Below, one piece after another: positions 50,235 to 59,120 of a DNA stretch of 60,525 nt. The first letter of the stretch is position 1. Every line of letters begins with the position of its first letter. The DNA lies in contig WGCU01000050.1 of assembly GCA_015493635.1 (NCBI GenBank), forward strand, positions 1 through 60,525, read 5' to 3'. The position numbers and the translations under genes are program-made. The DNA comes from Spirochaetaceae bacterium (GTDB taxonomy: Bacteria; Spirochaetota; Spirochaetia; B11-G9). A model generated the notes under the pieces. The model was not told where the DNA came from. It made no database searches and was given only the letters and a program-made list of their open reading frames with translations.

Positions 50235-51178
50235 CCCAGTTTCCTGTTTAGTTTTTCTATCGCAGCAGTCATCATGGACACAAAACGGCGGGCATCAAGC
50301 TCCAGGGCAACATCCACATTTGGTTTCTGTTTCGTAACTCCATAGAAATCAACAAGGGTCATCCCCCTTGTTAGTTCCCCCGCGGTTTCAACCGCAACGT
50401 GCAGATGTTTTGTCTCTACAATTCCCGGCTCAATAACAGCGGCAACAGCCAGAGCATCATGGAGAGGCGCCCCGGGGAGGCCGAAGATATCTTTATTTGC
50501 CCGGGCAAAAAACCGCAGAAGAGGGACGACTACGTCAGAGACCTTTCCTCCGGGAACGGTAAGTGCTTCGATATCTTCCGGAGTCATAATTGCCCTGTTG
50601 GTTACATCAAGACCGACCATCGTTATAGGTACTCCTGATTCAAAAACGACCTTTGCCGCCTCTGGGTCCACATAGATATTATATTCTGCGGCGGGAGTAA
50701 CGTTGGAATCGTGCATCCCCCCTCCCATCAATACTATACGCTCAACCTTCTCTTTTATGCGGGGAGCCTTTATCAACGCCAGAGCAATATTGGTAAGAGG
50801 CCCGGTAGGTACAAGAACCATTTTTTCTCTGCTCTGTTCAAGGGTCATAATGATAAAATCCGCCGCATGGACATCCAGAGGCTTAATACCGACAGGAGGA
50901 AGATCAGCACCGTCAAGTCCCGTCTGACCGTGAAACTGGGGTGCCGTTAATAGCTCTCTCACCAGCGGCTTATCCGATCCCCGGGCAACGGGGGCATTAT
51001 CCTTTATGAGGGTAAGTACCTGACAGGCATTCCGGAATGTTTTATCACCCGTTTGATTCCCTGCTACCGTCGTTACACCTGCAAGCTCCACCTCTTTTGA
51101 TGCGGAAGCGAGCATGATAGCCATCATGTCGTCATGCCCGGGATCACAATCAATAAGTATTTTTTTCCTGTTATTCAT
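50231..51178 (-). CDS. Inosine-uridine preferring nucleoside hydrolase, copy 2
   Basis: 315 residues. Calcium/ribose-binding N-terminus DCDPGHDDMMAI, VTTVAGNQTGDKTFRNA, and central VLVPTGPLTNIALAL. The C-terminal half contains GAPLHDALAVA, where the His-Asp pair is conserved. It hydrolyses the N-glycosidic bond of ribonucleosides. Its ATG overlaps the permease gene by 8 bases. It is related to, but clearly distinct from, the hydrolase at the start of the same operon. Confidence 0.92.
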   Translation of the reverse strand: MNNRKKILIDCDPGHDDMMAIMLASASKEVELAGVTTVAGNQTGDKTFRNACQVLTLIKDNAPVARGSDKPLVRELLTAPQFHGQTGLDGADLPPVGIKPLDVHAADFIIMTLEQSREKMVLVPTGPLTNIALALIKAPRIKEKVERIVLMGGGMHDSNVTPAAEYNIYVDPEAAKVVFESGVPITMVGLDVTNRAIMTPEDIEALTVPGGKVSDVVVPLLRFFARANKDIFGLPGAPLHDALAVAAVIEPGIVETKHLHVAVETAGELTRGMTLVDFYGVTKQKPNVDVALELDARRFVSMMTAAIEKLNRKLG

Positions 51179-52160
51179 CGGCCGCCGATATATCCTTTAC
51201 CACACTCGAAATAACATCTTCACTGTAGAGTTCATGTGCCTCATCCACCCGCTTCTTTTTCATCTGTTTCCGCATGGCAAAGAGTGCCAGTGCAATAATG
51301 GTGATAAGATAGGGAATCATCTGAATAAGCTCCGAAGGGATATCAAGTGATGCGATGTAAATTGCAAACGAATTTACAAATCCAAAGAGAAGCGAGGACC
51401 AGAACATGCCCATAGGCATATTCCCTCCCAGTGTTGAAGCGGCAATGGCTATAAATCCACGGCCTGCTGTCATATCCCGGGAGAACCAGGATACGTACCC
51501 CATGGACAGATACAACCCGCCGAACGCACCGAACAGTCCGGAGAGAAGAAGCGCGTACACCTTAATCCTGTTTACATTGATTCCGACAGATTCAGCGGCA
51601 TTCGGATTTTGTCCGACAGCCCGAATCCTCAGTCCGAGAGGTGTTTTGAATACAAGAACATAGAAAAAAGGAACCGCAAGAAGAGCAATATACGTCATTA
51701 TATTATGACCGCTGAAGATGGGACCCAGTACAGGGATTGATTTAAGAATCGGTATCTGTATTTCCGGGAAAACAAGACTTTTTAACGAGCTGGTACTCCC
51801 TTTATCTCCCGTAAACAGGTACAGCATAAAAATCGTGAACCCTGAAGCAAACATGTTCAGAGCAATGGCAGCAAGGATAATATCCGCTTTAAGCTTCAAA
51901 TGGAAATATGCCAGAATACCTCCGGTAGCCACTCCCGCAGTAATTCCTGCCAGAAGGGAAAGCCAAATACTTCCGGTAAATGTACTGACAATGACACCGA
52001 AAAAGGCAGACATGAGCATAATCCCTTCCAGCGCAATATTTACCGAACCTGCAAGCTCTGATATGGCAACGCCGAGAGCAGGGAGCAGAATCGGGGTCAT
52101 AACCCGGAGAATGGCAAAACCGAATCCTGTTGAAAAAATACTCTTAAGCAATGGACTCAT
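51171..52160 (-). CDS. Nucleoside ABC permease (YufQ/RnsD-like)
   Basis: 329 residues, about nine membrane helices of the BPD_transp_2 type. Landmarks: ISELAGSVNIALEGIMLMSAF at the N-terminus, and RAVGQNPNAAESVGINVNRIK in the cytoplasmic coupling loop. GAGGAGG lies before the ATG. It overlaps the neighbouring permease by 17 bases and pairs with it. Confidence 0.92.
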   Translation of the reverse strand: MSPLLKSIFSTGFGFAILRVMTPILLPALGVAISELAGSVNIALEGIMLMSAFFGVIVSTFTGSIWLSLLAGITAGVATGGILAYFHLKLKADIILAAIALNMFASGFTIFMLYLFTGDKGSTSSLKSLVFPEIQIPILKSIPVLGPIFSGHNIMTYIALLAVPFFYVLVFKTPLGLRIRAVGQNPNAAESVGINVNRIKVYALLLSGLFGAFGGLYLSMGYVSWFSRDMTAGRGFIAIAASTLGGNMPMGMFWSSLLFGFVNSFAIYIASLDIPSELIQMIPYLITIIALALFAMRKQMKKKRVDEAHELYSEDVISSVVKDISAADE

Positions 52161-53220
52161 TACCCGCCTCCTCTAACGAAGCCTGTTTCATGGTTATTTT
52201 ATATTTCCACTGGGAGAGAAATGCTTCTGCTGTTATAAGGATAATGATGATAGCCTGAATAACCGCAACGAGTTCAGAAGGAACGTCCGCCATAAGGTTA
52301 AGGACCTGACTACCAACCCGGAGATAGGAAAGGAAAAGTGCGGCAAAAATTATAAGGATAGGGTGGTTCCTCCCAATTATTGCAACGATAACACCATCCC
52401 ATCCGTAGCCGGGGCTGTTCTGCCAGTTAAACCGGTGATGAATTCCCATAACCTCCGTCATACCTCCAAACCCCGCAATCATCCCGGAGATAACCTGGGA
52501 CAGGATAACTACCTTTACAACGTTGATACCGCCGAACCGTGCAAACTTGTCATTATTCCCTGTTGTACGGATCTCATACCCTGTTGTTGTATGGTAGAGG
52601 AAATAATACCCCAACAGCGCAAATATAACCGCCAGAATAATTCCCACATGAATCCGGGTTCCGGGAATTATCTGAGGCAGCCATGCTGTCTTGGGAAGCG
52701 GCAATGATACCAGAAAACCGGCACTCTTGTCCCTGAAGTGTGAATTAATAAGATAGAGGCCCAAAAAGTAAGCAACATAGTTCATCATAAGGGAAGAAAC
52801 AAGTTCACTGGCCCCCCATTTGGCCTTTAAAACCCCCGGAATCCAGCCCCAGGCCGCGCCGGTTAACCCTGCAACAACAAGGATAAGGATAACATGGGGT
52901 AAAGCCGGCATGTGGGTAGATACAGCAAAAGCTGTTCCGATAGCAGCACTTAAAAACAGAGCTCCTTCTGCTCCGACGTTAAACTGCTTTGCCTGAAAAG
53001 CAATTGCAATGGCTACACCGCAGAAAATAATAGGGGAAGCATTCTCAAAAACATTTGCCAGCCTGCTTTTGGAAAGAATCGGACCAAGTAAAAACTGTTT
53101 TAATGAATAAGCAGGTGTTTTACTGATCAAGTAAATGAGTACAATGCTTATTATAACTCCGACAAGAATGGCAATTAACGTCCGGATCAGCGTAAAATAC
53201 TTAAGAATGAATTTCTCCAT
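52144..53220 (-). CDS. Nucleoside ABC permease (YufP/RnsC-like)
   Basis: 358 residues, BPD_transp_2 fold with about nine helices. Landmarks: ASPIIFCGVAIAIAFQAKQFNVGAEG (written in part), GWIPGVLKAKWGASELVSSLM, and EIRTTGNNDKFARFGGIN as the coupling loop. GAGGAGGGGG precedes the ATG. It starts 20 bases inside the end of the ATPase gene. Forms the heterodimeric channel with the second permease. Confidence 0.9.
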   Translation of the reverse strand: MEKFILKYFTLIRTLIAILVGVIISIVLIYLISKTPAYSLKQFLLGPILSKSRLANVFENASPIIFCGVAIAIAFQAKQFNVGAEGALFLSAAIGTAFAVSTHMPALPHVILILVVAGLTGAAWGWIPGVLKAKWGASELVSSLMMNYVAYFLGLYLINSHFRDKSAGFLVSLPLPKTAWLPQIIPGTRIHVGIILAVIFALLGYYFLYHTTTGYEIRTTGNNDKFARFGGINVVKVVILSQVISGMIAGFGGMTEVMGIHHRFNWQNSPGYGWDGVIVAIIGRNHPILIIFAALFLSYLRVGSQVLNLMADVPSELVAVIQAIIIILITAEAFLSQWKYKITMKQASLEEAGNESIA

Positions 53221-54748
53221 GCGCCCCCTCCTCTTTTTTTACACCGAGCATATACGGTCCTAAATCTTTACCGGTTACTTTGGATACATCTTTAAAATGA
53301 GCTGTAATTTCACCATTATAAATAACAATAATCCTTGATGACAATTTCAGTATCTCATCAAGATCAGCAGAAATAAGAAAAACCGCTTTCCCGGAATCCC
53401 GGGCATCTTTCAACAGAACATGGATAAGTTCTTCAGACCCGATATCCACTCCCCTGGTCGGCTGCGCCGCAATAATTATCTGCGGATCAGAAGAAAGTTC
53501 CCGTGCAACAACAACCTTCTGTATATTTCCTCCTGAAAGAGATCCGGCAGGAGTTCTGGATGACTGGGTTAGAATGTTGAACTTCTGAATAAGTTCCTTA
53601 CTGTATTTTCTAATATACTTCCAGTCCAGTTTTCCGTATCTTGAAAACTCTTTTTTATAGTACCGGTCAACAATAAAATTTTCTTCCAAAGAAGCAGTAT
53701 CAGCAACACCATTCTCCATCCTGTCTTCAGGAATATGGGACATCCCAAGTTCACGTACCTGCCGGGGAGATAACCCGGCGATATTTTTCCCGTCCATGGA
53801 GATACTGCCTTCTGTAGGCCGTGATAAACCTGTCAAGATATCTATAAGCTCCGTCTGTCCGTTTCCGTCCACCCCCGCAATTCCGAGGATCTCTCCTGCT
53901 CTGATATCAAAGTTTATATTTTTTAATACCTGAACATTCTCATCATCAATATAGGAAACATTTTTAACAGAAAGGCGGACACCGCCCATTTTCTCAGGAG
54001 GATCGAGACGGGCAGTGTCAATATCACGTCCTACCATGAGATGAGCTATTTCTTCTTCTGTAACATCTGAAGCATCTTCGGTGGTTATAACACGAGCATC
54101 CCGCATAACTGTAATCCGGTCAGCAAGCTGCTTTACTTCGCTGAGCTTATGGGAAATAAAAAGAATCGTCTTACCGTTCTCTTTCAACCGGAAGAGTGTC
54201 TTAAACAGAATAACCGTTTCCTGGGGCGTAAGAACCGCTGTCGGCTCATCAAGAATAAGAAGCTCAGCATTACGGTACAGTGCTTTTAAAATTTCAACCC
54301 GCTGCCGGACACCAATCGGCAGATCCTTGATTTTTTTATCCGCGGGAACGTCAAGGCCGTACCTTTCAGAAACTTCTTTCGTGATGCGTACCGCTTTATC
54401 CGTATCAAGAAACAGAGAGCCTTTCCGCGGCTCAACTCCCAGAATAAGATTTTCAGCAACCGTAAGATCCGGAGCCAGCATCAGATGCTGGTGAACCATC
54501 CCTATACCAACATTAATGGCATCATCGGGATTCTTGAAATTAACCTTCTTTCCTTTGTAGATTATATCCCCTTCCTGAGGGTGAATAATACCGAAAATGG
54601 CCTTCATAAGCGTTGATTTTCCCGCACCGTTTTCGCCGACTATTGCATGAATTGTTTTTTCTGTGACATCTACACTTACGTTTTTGTTTGCAATAACCCC
54701 TGCAGGATATACCATCGTAATGTTATTGACCTGAAGAATACTTTCCAT
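53201..54748 (-). CDS. Nucleoside ABC transporter ATPase, tandem ABC domains (YufO/RnsB-like)
   Basis: 515 residues with two ABC modules. The first has Walker A VGENGAGKSTLMKA, signature-region LPIGVRQRVEILKAL, and Walker B ILDEPTAVLTP. The second has GVDGNGQTELIDIL in place of a canonical Walker A, signature LSGGNIQKVVVAREL, and AAQPTRGVDIG. Degeneracy of the second site is normal for this sugar/nucleoside family. The ribosome site AAGGGG lies just after the attenuator hairpin that separates it from the binding protein gene. Confidence 0.93.
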   Translation of the reverse strand: MESILQVNNITMVYPAGVIANKNVSVDVTEKTIHAIVGENGAGKSTLMKAIFGIIHPQEGDIIYKGKKVNFKNPDDAINVGIGMVHQHLMLAPDLTVAENLILGVEPRKGSLFLDTDKAVRITKEVSERYGLDVPADKKIKDLPIGVRQRVEILKALYRNAELLILDEPTAVLTPQETVILFKTLFRLKENGKTILFISHKLSEVKQLADRITVMRDARVITTEDASDVTEEEIAHLMVGRDIDTARLDPPEKMGGVRLSVKNVSYIDDENVQVLKNINFDIRAGEILGIAGVDGNGQTELIDILTGLSRPTEGSISMDGKNIAGLSPRQVRELGMSHIPEDRMENGVADTASLEENFIVDRYYKKEFSRYGKLDWKYIRKYSKELIQKFNILTQSSRTPAGSLSGGNIQKVVVARELSSDPQIIIAAQPTRGVDIGSEELIHVLLKDARDSGKAVFLISADLDEILKLSSRIIVIYNGEITAHFKDVSKVTGKDLGPYMLGVKKEEGAHGEIHS

Positions 54749-54760
54749 GTGTTCCCCTTT

Positions 54761-54794
54761 GATAAAAGGGGAAGCCCTACAGGACTTCCCCTTT
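54761..54794 (-). terminator. Intercistronic hairpin between the binding protein and ATPase genes
   Basis: AAAGGGGAAG (54765-54774) pairs with CTTCCCCTTT (54785-54794), a perfect 10-bp stem with a 10-base loop; on the minus strand the stem is followed by TTTTATC. It probably acts as a partial terminator or mRNA stabiliser, giving more binding protein than transporter. Confidence 0.7.
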
Positions 54795-54812
54795 CAAATT
54801 CACGTTGAAAAT

Positions 54813-55898
54813 TTACTTCCCGAACGCAGTACCAACCTTGATTTCACCGCTGATGATCTTTTTCTCTATATCCATAATCTTGTTTCTGAACTTTTCAGGA
54901 ACAACTTTCTTGTAGTTCTCATTATCTGCAATACCAATACCGTCTTTTTTAAGACCGAGAACTTCCGCTGCACCGTACTTTAATGTTCCTGCCTGAGCCA
55001 TTTTAATAGCTCTGTAAATTGAAACATCTACATTCTTCATCATCGAAGTAACAATGTGGGATGCTTTTGCAGGATCAGTGTCCTTGAACAGCTGATACTG
55101 GTCAGAGTCAACACCAATGGTATATTTATTTTTATCCTTCGCAGCATCTATACCGCCAAGTCCCGTCTCACCGGCAACATTAAAGGTAATGTCCGCACCC
55201 TGATCAAACATCGCAAGGGTCAGCTCTTTACCTTTTGCAGGGTCTGAAAAAGCTCCGGCATAGGAAACAAGAACCTTGACTGAAGGATCAATGTATTTCA
55301 CACCTTCCGTAAAACCAACCTTGAAATCGTTAATAACAGGGATGTCCATTCCTCCGAGAAAGCCAACAACCTTCGCAGGATTTGCCAGAGGCATATCGGA
55401 AGTTGTTATCATGGCCGCAAGAGCCCCTACAAGAAAAGATCCCTCATTCTGGCTGTACAGGATGGAGTAAATATTACCCAGTCCCGGCTTTGAATAATCA
55501 ACTGACGTATCATAGGTAAAAAACTTTTTCTCAGGATGTTTAGGAGCAATCTTCTCCAGATAAGCCTGAAGCTGCCATGTTCCCGCAATAATTATATCCC
55601 AGTCGCCTTCTGCCAGCTGTGCAATATCCGGTTCCCATTTGGCAGGATCATATCCTCCCTCTACAACCTTACCCATAATACCAAGCTTATCCTCCGCCAT
55701 CTTGACGCCGCGGGCCGCGGAATCAAAAAAGGACTTATCTCCCAAGGTACCGTTTACATACAGAACAACCTTAAGCTTTTTTGCAGGTGCTTCCGCTGCT
55801 GCAGTTTCCTTCTTTTTACACCCAGTAAATACTGCCGCTACAGCAAATACCATTAAGAGTGCTAAAACTGTAAAAATCAATTTTTTCATTTTACTCAT
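54813..55898 (-). CDS. BMP-family nucleoside-binding lipoprotein
   Basis: 361 residues. Lipoprotein signal peptide with VFTGC and lipid-attached C27. The mature protein is a two-lobed BMP/PnrA-like binding protein: SFFDSAARGVKMAE, the aromatic-rich AGTWQLQAYLEK, and NEGSFLVGALAAMI. Spirochaete BMP lipoproteins such as Treponema PnrA bind purine nucleosides (established). The transporter, two hydrolases and a deaminase in the same operon support nucleosides here. TTGGAGG precedes the ATG. A 32-base gap separates it from the hydrolase upstream. Confidence 0.93.
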   Translation of the reverse strand: MSKMKKLIFTVLALLMVFAVAAVFTGCKKKETAAAEAPAKKLKVVLYVNGTLGDKSFFDSAARGVKMAEDKLGIMGKVVEGGYDPAKWEPDIAQLAEGDWDIIIAGTWQLQAYLEKIAPKHPEKKFFTYDTSVDYSKPGLGNIYSILYSQNEGSFLVGALAAMITTSDMPLANPAKVVGFLGGMDIPVINDFKVGFTEGVKYIDPSVKVLVSYAGAFSDPAKGKELTLAMFDQGADITFNVAGETGLGGIDAAKDKNKYTIGVDSDQYQLFKDTDPAKASHIVTSMMKNVDVSIYRAIKMAQAGTLKYGAAEVLGLKKDGIGIADNENYKKVVPEKFRNKIMDIEKKIISGEIKVGTAFGK

Positions 55899-55930
55899 AC
55901 ATGAACCTCCAATAAAAATTTATAGATTAT

Positions 55931-56839
55931 CTATTTTAAAGCCTTTATCCGTTTTAGTATAGTAGAAAATTTGCCTTTATCAATCTCCATTATAACATCA
56001 ATTGAAGAACCGGCACAGGTTACCGACGCGCCGCGCATTGTATTGTTGGTTAATTCCATCTTTAAATTGCTCTTTATACGGTATGAGGCCGTCGTTTCAT
56101 CAATAACGTATGCCATTGCCAATGGATCCGGCTGACCGGCTATTTTCCCGCCGAATATTTTCTCAAAATACTTCATTGGCGTCTGTTCAAGTTCAAGAAA
56201 GAGTTTTCCCGCCTTTGAATCCTCAAATCCCAGATTATTAATATCATCCTCGGTAAACATTGCTTTAAGGGCCGCATCCCAGGGAACAATGGTAAGAGGC
56301 ACCCCTGAGTCAATAACAAACTGGGCTGCTTCGGGATCTGCGGCAAAATTAAACTCCGCGAATTTTGTTACATTGCCGTAATTAATAGCTCCCCCCATTA
56401 CAACCATATCATGTATGTAATCTTTCAAATCAGGATAGAGGTTAAGTGCAATGGCAATATTTGTCAGCGGTCCAATTGCAACAAGGGTCAGGCCCTGGTT
56501 CTCTTTCGCAGTTTTATACAGCCCGTCAGGGGCAAGAAGCGCTTCTGCAGTTTTTCCCGTATGGGGGAGCTTAACATCTCCAAATCCATTATCCCCATGA
56601 ACGCCTCCCGCACGGATTTTCTGCCCGAGCAGAGAAGTGGATGCTCCTTTAAAAACAGGAATATCTTCACGGTTAAAATACCCAAGGAGACGGGTTATGT
56701 TATCCACAACAAGGTCAAGTGCTACGTTTCCGGCAACAGCACTGATACCGGAAACTTCAACTTCAGGGCTTACAAGAGCCATCATGATGGCAACAGCATC
56801 ATCAATTCCGCAGTCAGAATCTATAAATATCTTTTTCAT
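55931..56839 (-). CDS. Inosine-uridine preferring nucleoside hydrolase, copy 1
   Basis: 302 residues. N-terminal metal/ribose site DSDCGIDDAVAI, where Cys replaces the usual Pro; SAVAGNVALDLVVDN; VAIGPLTNIAIAL; a C-terminal lobe with GKIAGQPDPLAMA in place of the more common HDALA. The His that often acts as leaving-group acid in inosine-uridine enzymes is not obvious, so base preference may differ from the second copy. First gene of the operon. The ribosome site is weak and the start lies directly after a TATACA box. Confidence 0.9.
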   Translation of the reverse strand: MKKIFIDSDCGIDDAVAIMMALVSPEVEVSGISAVAGNVALDLVVDNITRLLGYFNREDIPVFKGASTSLLGQKIRAGGVHGDNGFGDVKLPHTGKTAEALLAPDGLYKTAKENQGLTLVAIGPLTNIAIALNLYPDLKDYIHDMVVMGGAINYGNVTKFAEFNFAADPEAAQFVIDSGVPLTIVPWDAALKAMFTEDDINNLGFEDSKAGKLFLELEQTPMKYFEKIFGGKIAGQPDPLAMAYVIDETTASYRIKSNLKMELTNNTMRGASVTCAGSSIDVIMEIDKGKFSTILKRIKALK

Positions 56840-56840
56840 A

Positions 56841-56925
56841 TCTGTATAGTGAAGTAATTTTTTTTATTTGTCGAGGTTTATTTGCAATATTTTGTTGTAA
56901 TATTTATCTTCTTGTTCTATACAGA
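56841..56925. promoter_or_regulatory. Symmetric divergent promoter region with 9-bp inverted repeat
   Basis: TCTGTATAG (56841-56849) and CTATACAGA (56917-56925) are exact inverted repeats at the two ends of the 91-base gap between divergent genes. Each copy contains TATACA placed a few bases before its gene's ATG. Confidence 0.5.
56895..56923 (+). promoter_or_regulatory. Candidate near-leaderless promoter of the MFS-HEAT gene
   Basis: TTGTAA, 17 bases, TATACA. Initiation would fall at about 56930, next to the ATG at 56931; no ribosome site is visible. Confidence 0.4.
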
Positions 56926-56930
56926 AGAGT

Positions 56931-59111
56931 ATGGTGGGCTACAGTATTGCAAAAAAAAGGAAAGGAAGAAGAAAGTACAACTTTTTTGGTCTCTTCAATG
57001 AGTTTTCATATACTCTGATTGTCGGGAATGTCATCATTCTATACCTTATCCGGCTTCATGCTTCAAACAGCTTTATAGGATTGATATCATCCTTCAGCTA
57101 TATCTCCTTTTTCTTTATAATTTTCGGTAAAAAAGTTATTAAACGGCTGAAAATTGTAAAAACCATGGGGTGGACTTGGCTGCTCAGAAACACCGTCCTG
57201 CTGCCGATGATCTTTTCCCCGTATTTTGCCGTACGGGGTAATACAAAGACAGCAGCCGCCATTATATTCATGAGCCTTCTTTTATTTCACACCGTCAGGG
57301 GAGTCGGCCTTGTGGGGAACAGCCCTCTGGTCAGGGAACTTTCTGCAGGAAAAGACCGGGGCAGATTTTTATCAACCTACCAGACCCTTGTAAATCTTTC
57401 TGTTCTCCTGGCAAGTGTAACGATTGTTATTTTCCTGAAAGACAAGGCTCCTTTGTACATATTCTCTGTTTTTTTTGCTCTTGGTATCCTTACAGGATTC
57501 ATAGGAACCATGTTTCTCTTTGCCATTCCGGAACCGGAAGGAGGAGATGAAGGAGCGGAAGACAAACTGTTTGATTCATTCCGTGAAAGTTTGAAATCAC
57601 CGGCTATCAGGAGATTCATTCTCCCTTTTTCCTTTTTTCTCTTTACAAGCGCCATGACCCGGCCCTTTATCCTCGTGTACGCAAAGGAAATTTTCTCTAT
57701 ATCGGACAGAACGGCCATGATCCTTTCAATATCAGGCACCTTCGGTGCTATTGTTATGGGCATTCTATCCGGTTTTTTTCTGGATCGTATCGGTGCAAAG
57801 CCGCTAATTATCGTATACGCGTTTTTAACGGGAATTAGTCTATTGCCGGGACTTTTACCCGCAGGCACCGTTCTTCTGAACTTCTTTCTTCTGATCAGTC
57901 TCATGTTTTTCTTTTTTCAGCTTGGATCCCTGGGAGCAATAAACGGCTGTCAGACATATTTTTACAGCATTATCTCTCAACGGGATCAGGTTAATCTCGG
58001 TATCATCTATTTCTTTATCATGGGCCTTACCGGAGCTCTCGGTGCAAATATCGGAGGCTGGTACCTCGACCTGCTCCGCTATTCTCTTCCCGGAGATTCA
58101 TCTCTCGTTTATAGAATATTCTTCTCAACAATCCTGCTTTTCGTCCTTATCGCCATAATTCTTATGGGAAGACTTGCGGGTAAAGGAGCCCAACCGCTTC
58201 CGAAAGCCCTCCGGATAATGTTCTCGGTCAAAGATTTGCGAGCTATCAGTCTGCTGAACAAACTTGATAATATTGCCTCAGTCGAGGATGAACAAAAAGT
58301 AATACGGGAAATCGGTGTTTCCCATTCATCATTTCCTGAAAGAGAGATTCTGAAAAAGCTGACAGCACCAAGTTATGCCGTACGTTCAGAAGCTCTGTAC
58401 GCCCTCTCGAAAATGAGAATAACCTCTGGAATCAGGGAAGCACTTATAACCCAGATAGAGCATTACCACTATACAACAGCTTCCATTGCCGCCAGGATAT
58501 GCGGGCAGCAAAGGATAAGAGAGGCAATCCCCGTACTCCGTTCATCTCTGGAAAGCAACGACTATCTCCTTATTTCGAAATCTATGCTTTCTCTTGCTCA
58601 ACTTGAGGATAAAAAGAGCCGCCTGCAGATAGAAGAAATTGTCCGGATATCGGAAAATCCGATGGTTCTTATTCATGGAATTTCCGCACTGAAATTGTTT
58701 TCAAATCCCGAATCAATAAAAACACTTTTTTCAGTACTGACACGACCGGACATTCCTACCTATCTCCGGGAAGAAATATTTGTATCTCTCTCCGGCCTGC
58801 TGAACTTTGAAGACTGGTTCTACCGATTCTACATTATCTACCGGGATAACAGAGAAGAAGGTATCGAAATGCTTCTTGATCAGCTTGAACAGAAAGGAGT
58901 ATCAAAAGGAATAGATTTTTCATTTTTTTCTGAATCTAATCTTGGTACCGTCGATTTTATCGTCAAAGCCAGCGCCTTTCTTGAAACAATGACCGTTGAC
59001 CGGAAAGTAAGAAATATTCTTACAACCGGACTGGAAACAGAAAATATCAGTACGTACAAGGGGCTAAGCTTCCTTATTGGAGCATTTATCATATACAATT
59101 ATGTTAAATAA
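56931..59111 (+). CDS. MFS transporter fused to HEAT-like repeat domain (copy 2)
   Basis: 726 residues. About twelve membrane helices (~20-420) with MFS loops AGKDRGRFLSTYQTLVN (after helix 4) and LDRIGAKPLIIVYAF (helix 8-9). Residues ~440-720 are soluble and helical with HEAT-like units (APSYAVRSEALYALSKMR, NDYLLISKSMLSLAQLED). It shares the whole architecture, and several loop motifs, with the protein at 35245, though identity looks modest. Substrate unknown. No Shine-Dalgarno; possibly leaderless. The M20 peptidase gene follows after 9 bases, so transport of a peptide or amide conjugate and its hydrolysis may be linked (inference). Confidence 0.82.
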   Translation: MVGYSIAKKRKGRRKYNFFGLFNEFSYTLIVGNVIILYLIRLHASNSFIGLISSFSYISFFFIIFGKKVIKRLKIVKTMGWTWLLRNTVLLPMIFSPYFAVRGNTKTAAAIIFMSLLLFHTVRGVGLVGNSPLVRELSAGKDRGRFLSTYQTLVNLSVLLASVTIVIFLKDKAPLYIFSVFFALGILTGFIGTMFLFAIPEPEGGDEGAEDKLFDSFRESLKSPAIRRFILPFSFFLFTSAMTRPFILVYAKEIFSISDRTAMILSISGTFGAIVMGILSGFFLDRIGAKPLIIVYAFLTGISLLPGLLPAGTVLLNFFLLISLMFFFFQLGSLGAINGCQTYFYSIISQRDQVNLGIIYFFIMGLTGALGANIGGWYLDLLRYSLPGDSSLVYRIFFSTILLFVLIAIILMGRLAGKGAQPLPKALRIMFSVKDLRAISLLNKLDNIASVEDEQKVIREIGVSHSSFPEREILKKLTAPSYAVRSEALYALSKMRITSGIREALITQIEHYHYTTASIAARICGQQRIREAIPVLRSSLESNDYLLISKSMLSLAQLEDKKSRLQIEEIVRISENPMVLIHGISALKLFSNPESIKTLFSVLTRPDIPTYLREEIFVSLSGLLNFEDWFYRFYIIYRDNREEGIEMLLDQLEQKGVSKGIDFSFFSESNLGTVDFIVKASAFLETMTVDRKVRNILTTGLETENISTYKGLSFLIGAFIIYNYVK

Positions 59112-59120
59112 GGAGAGATC

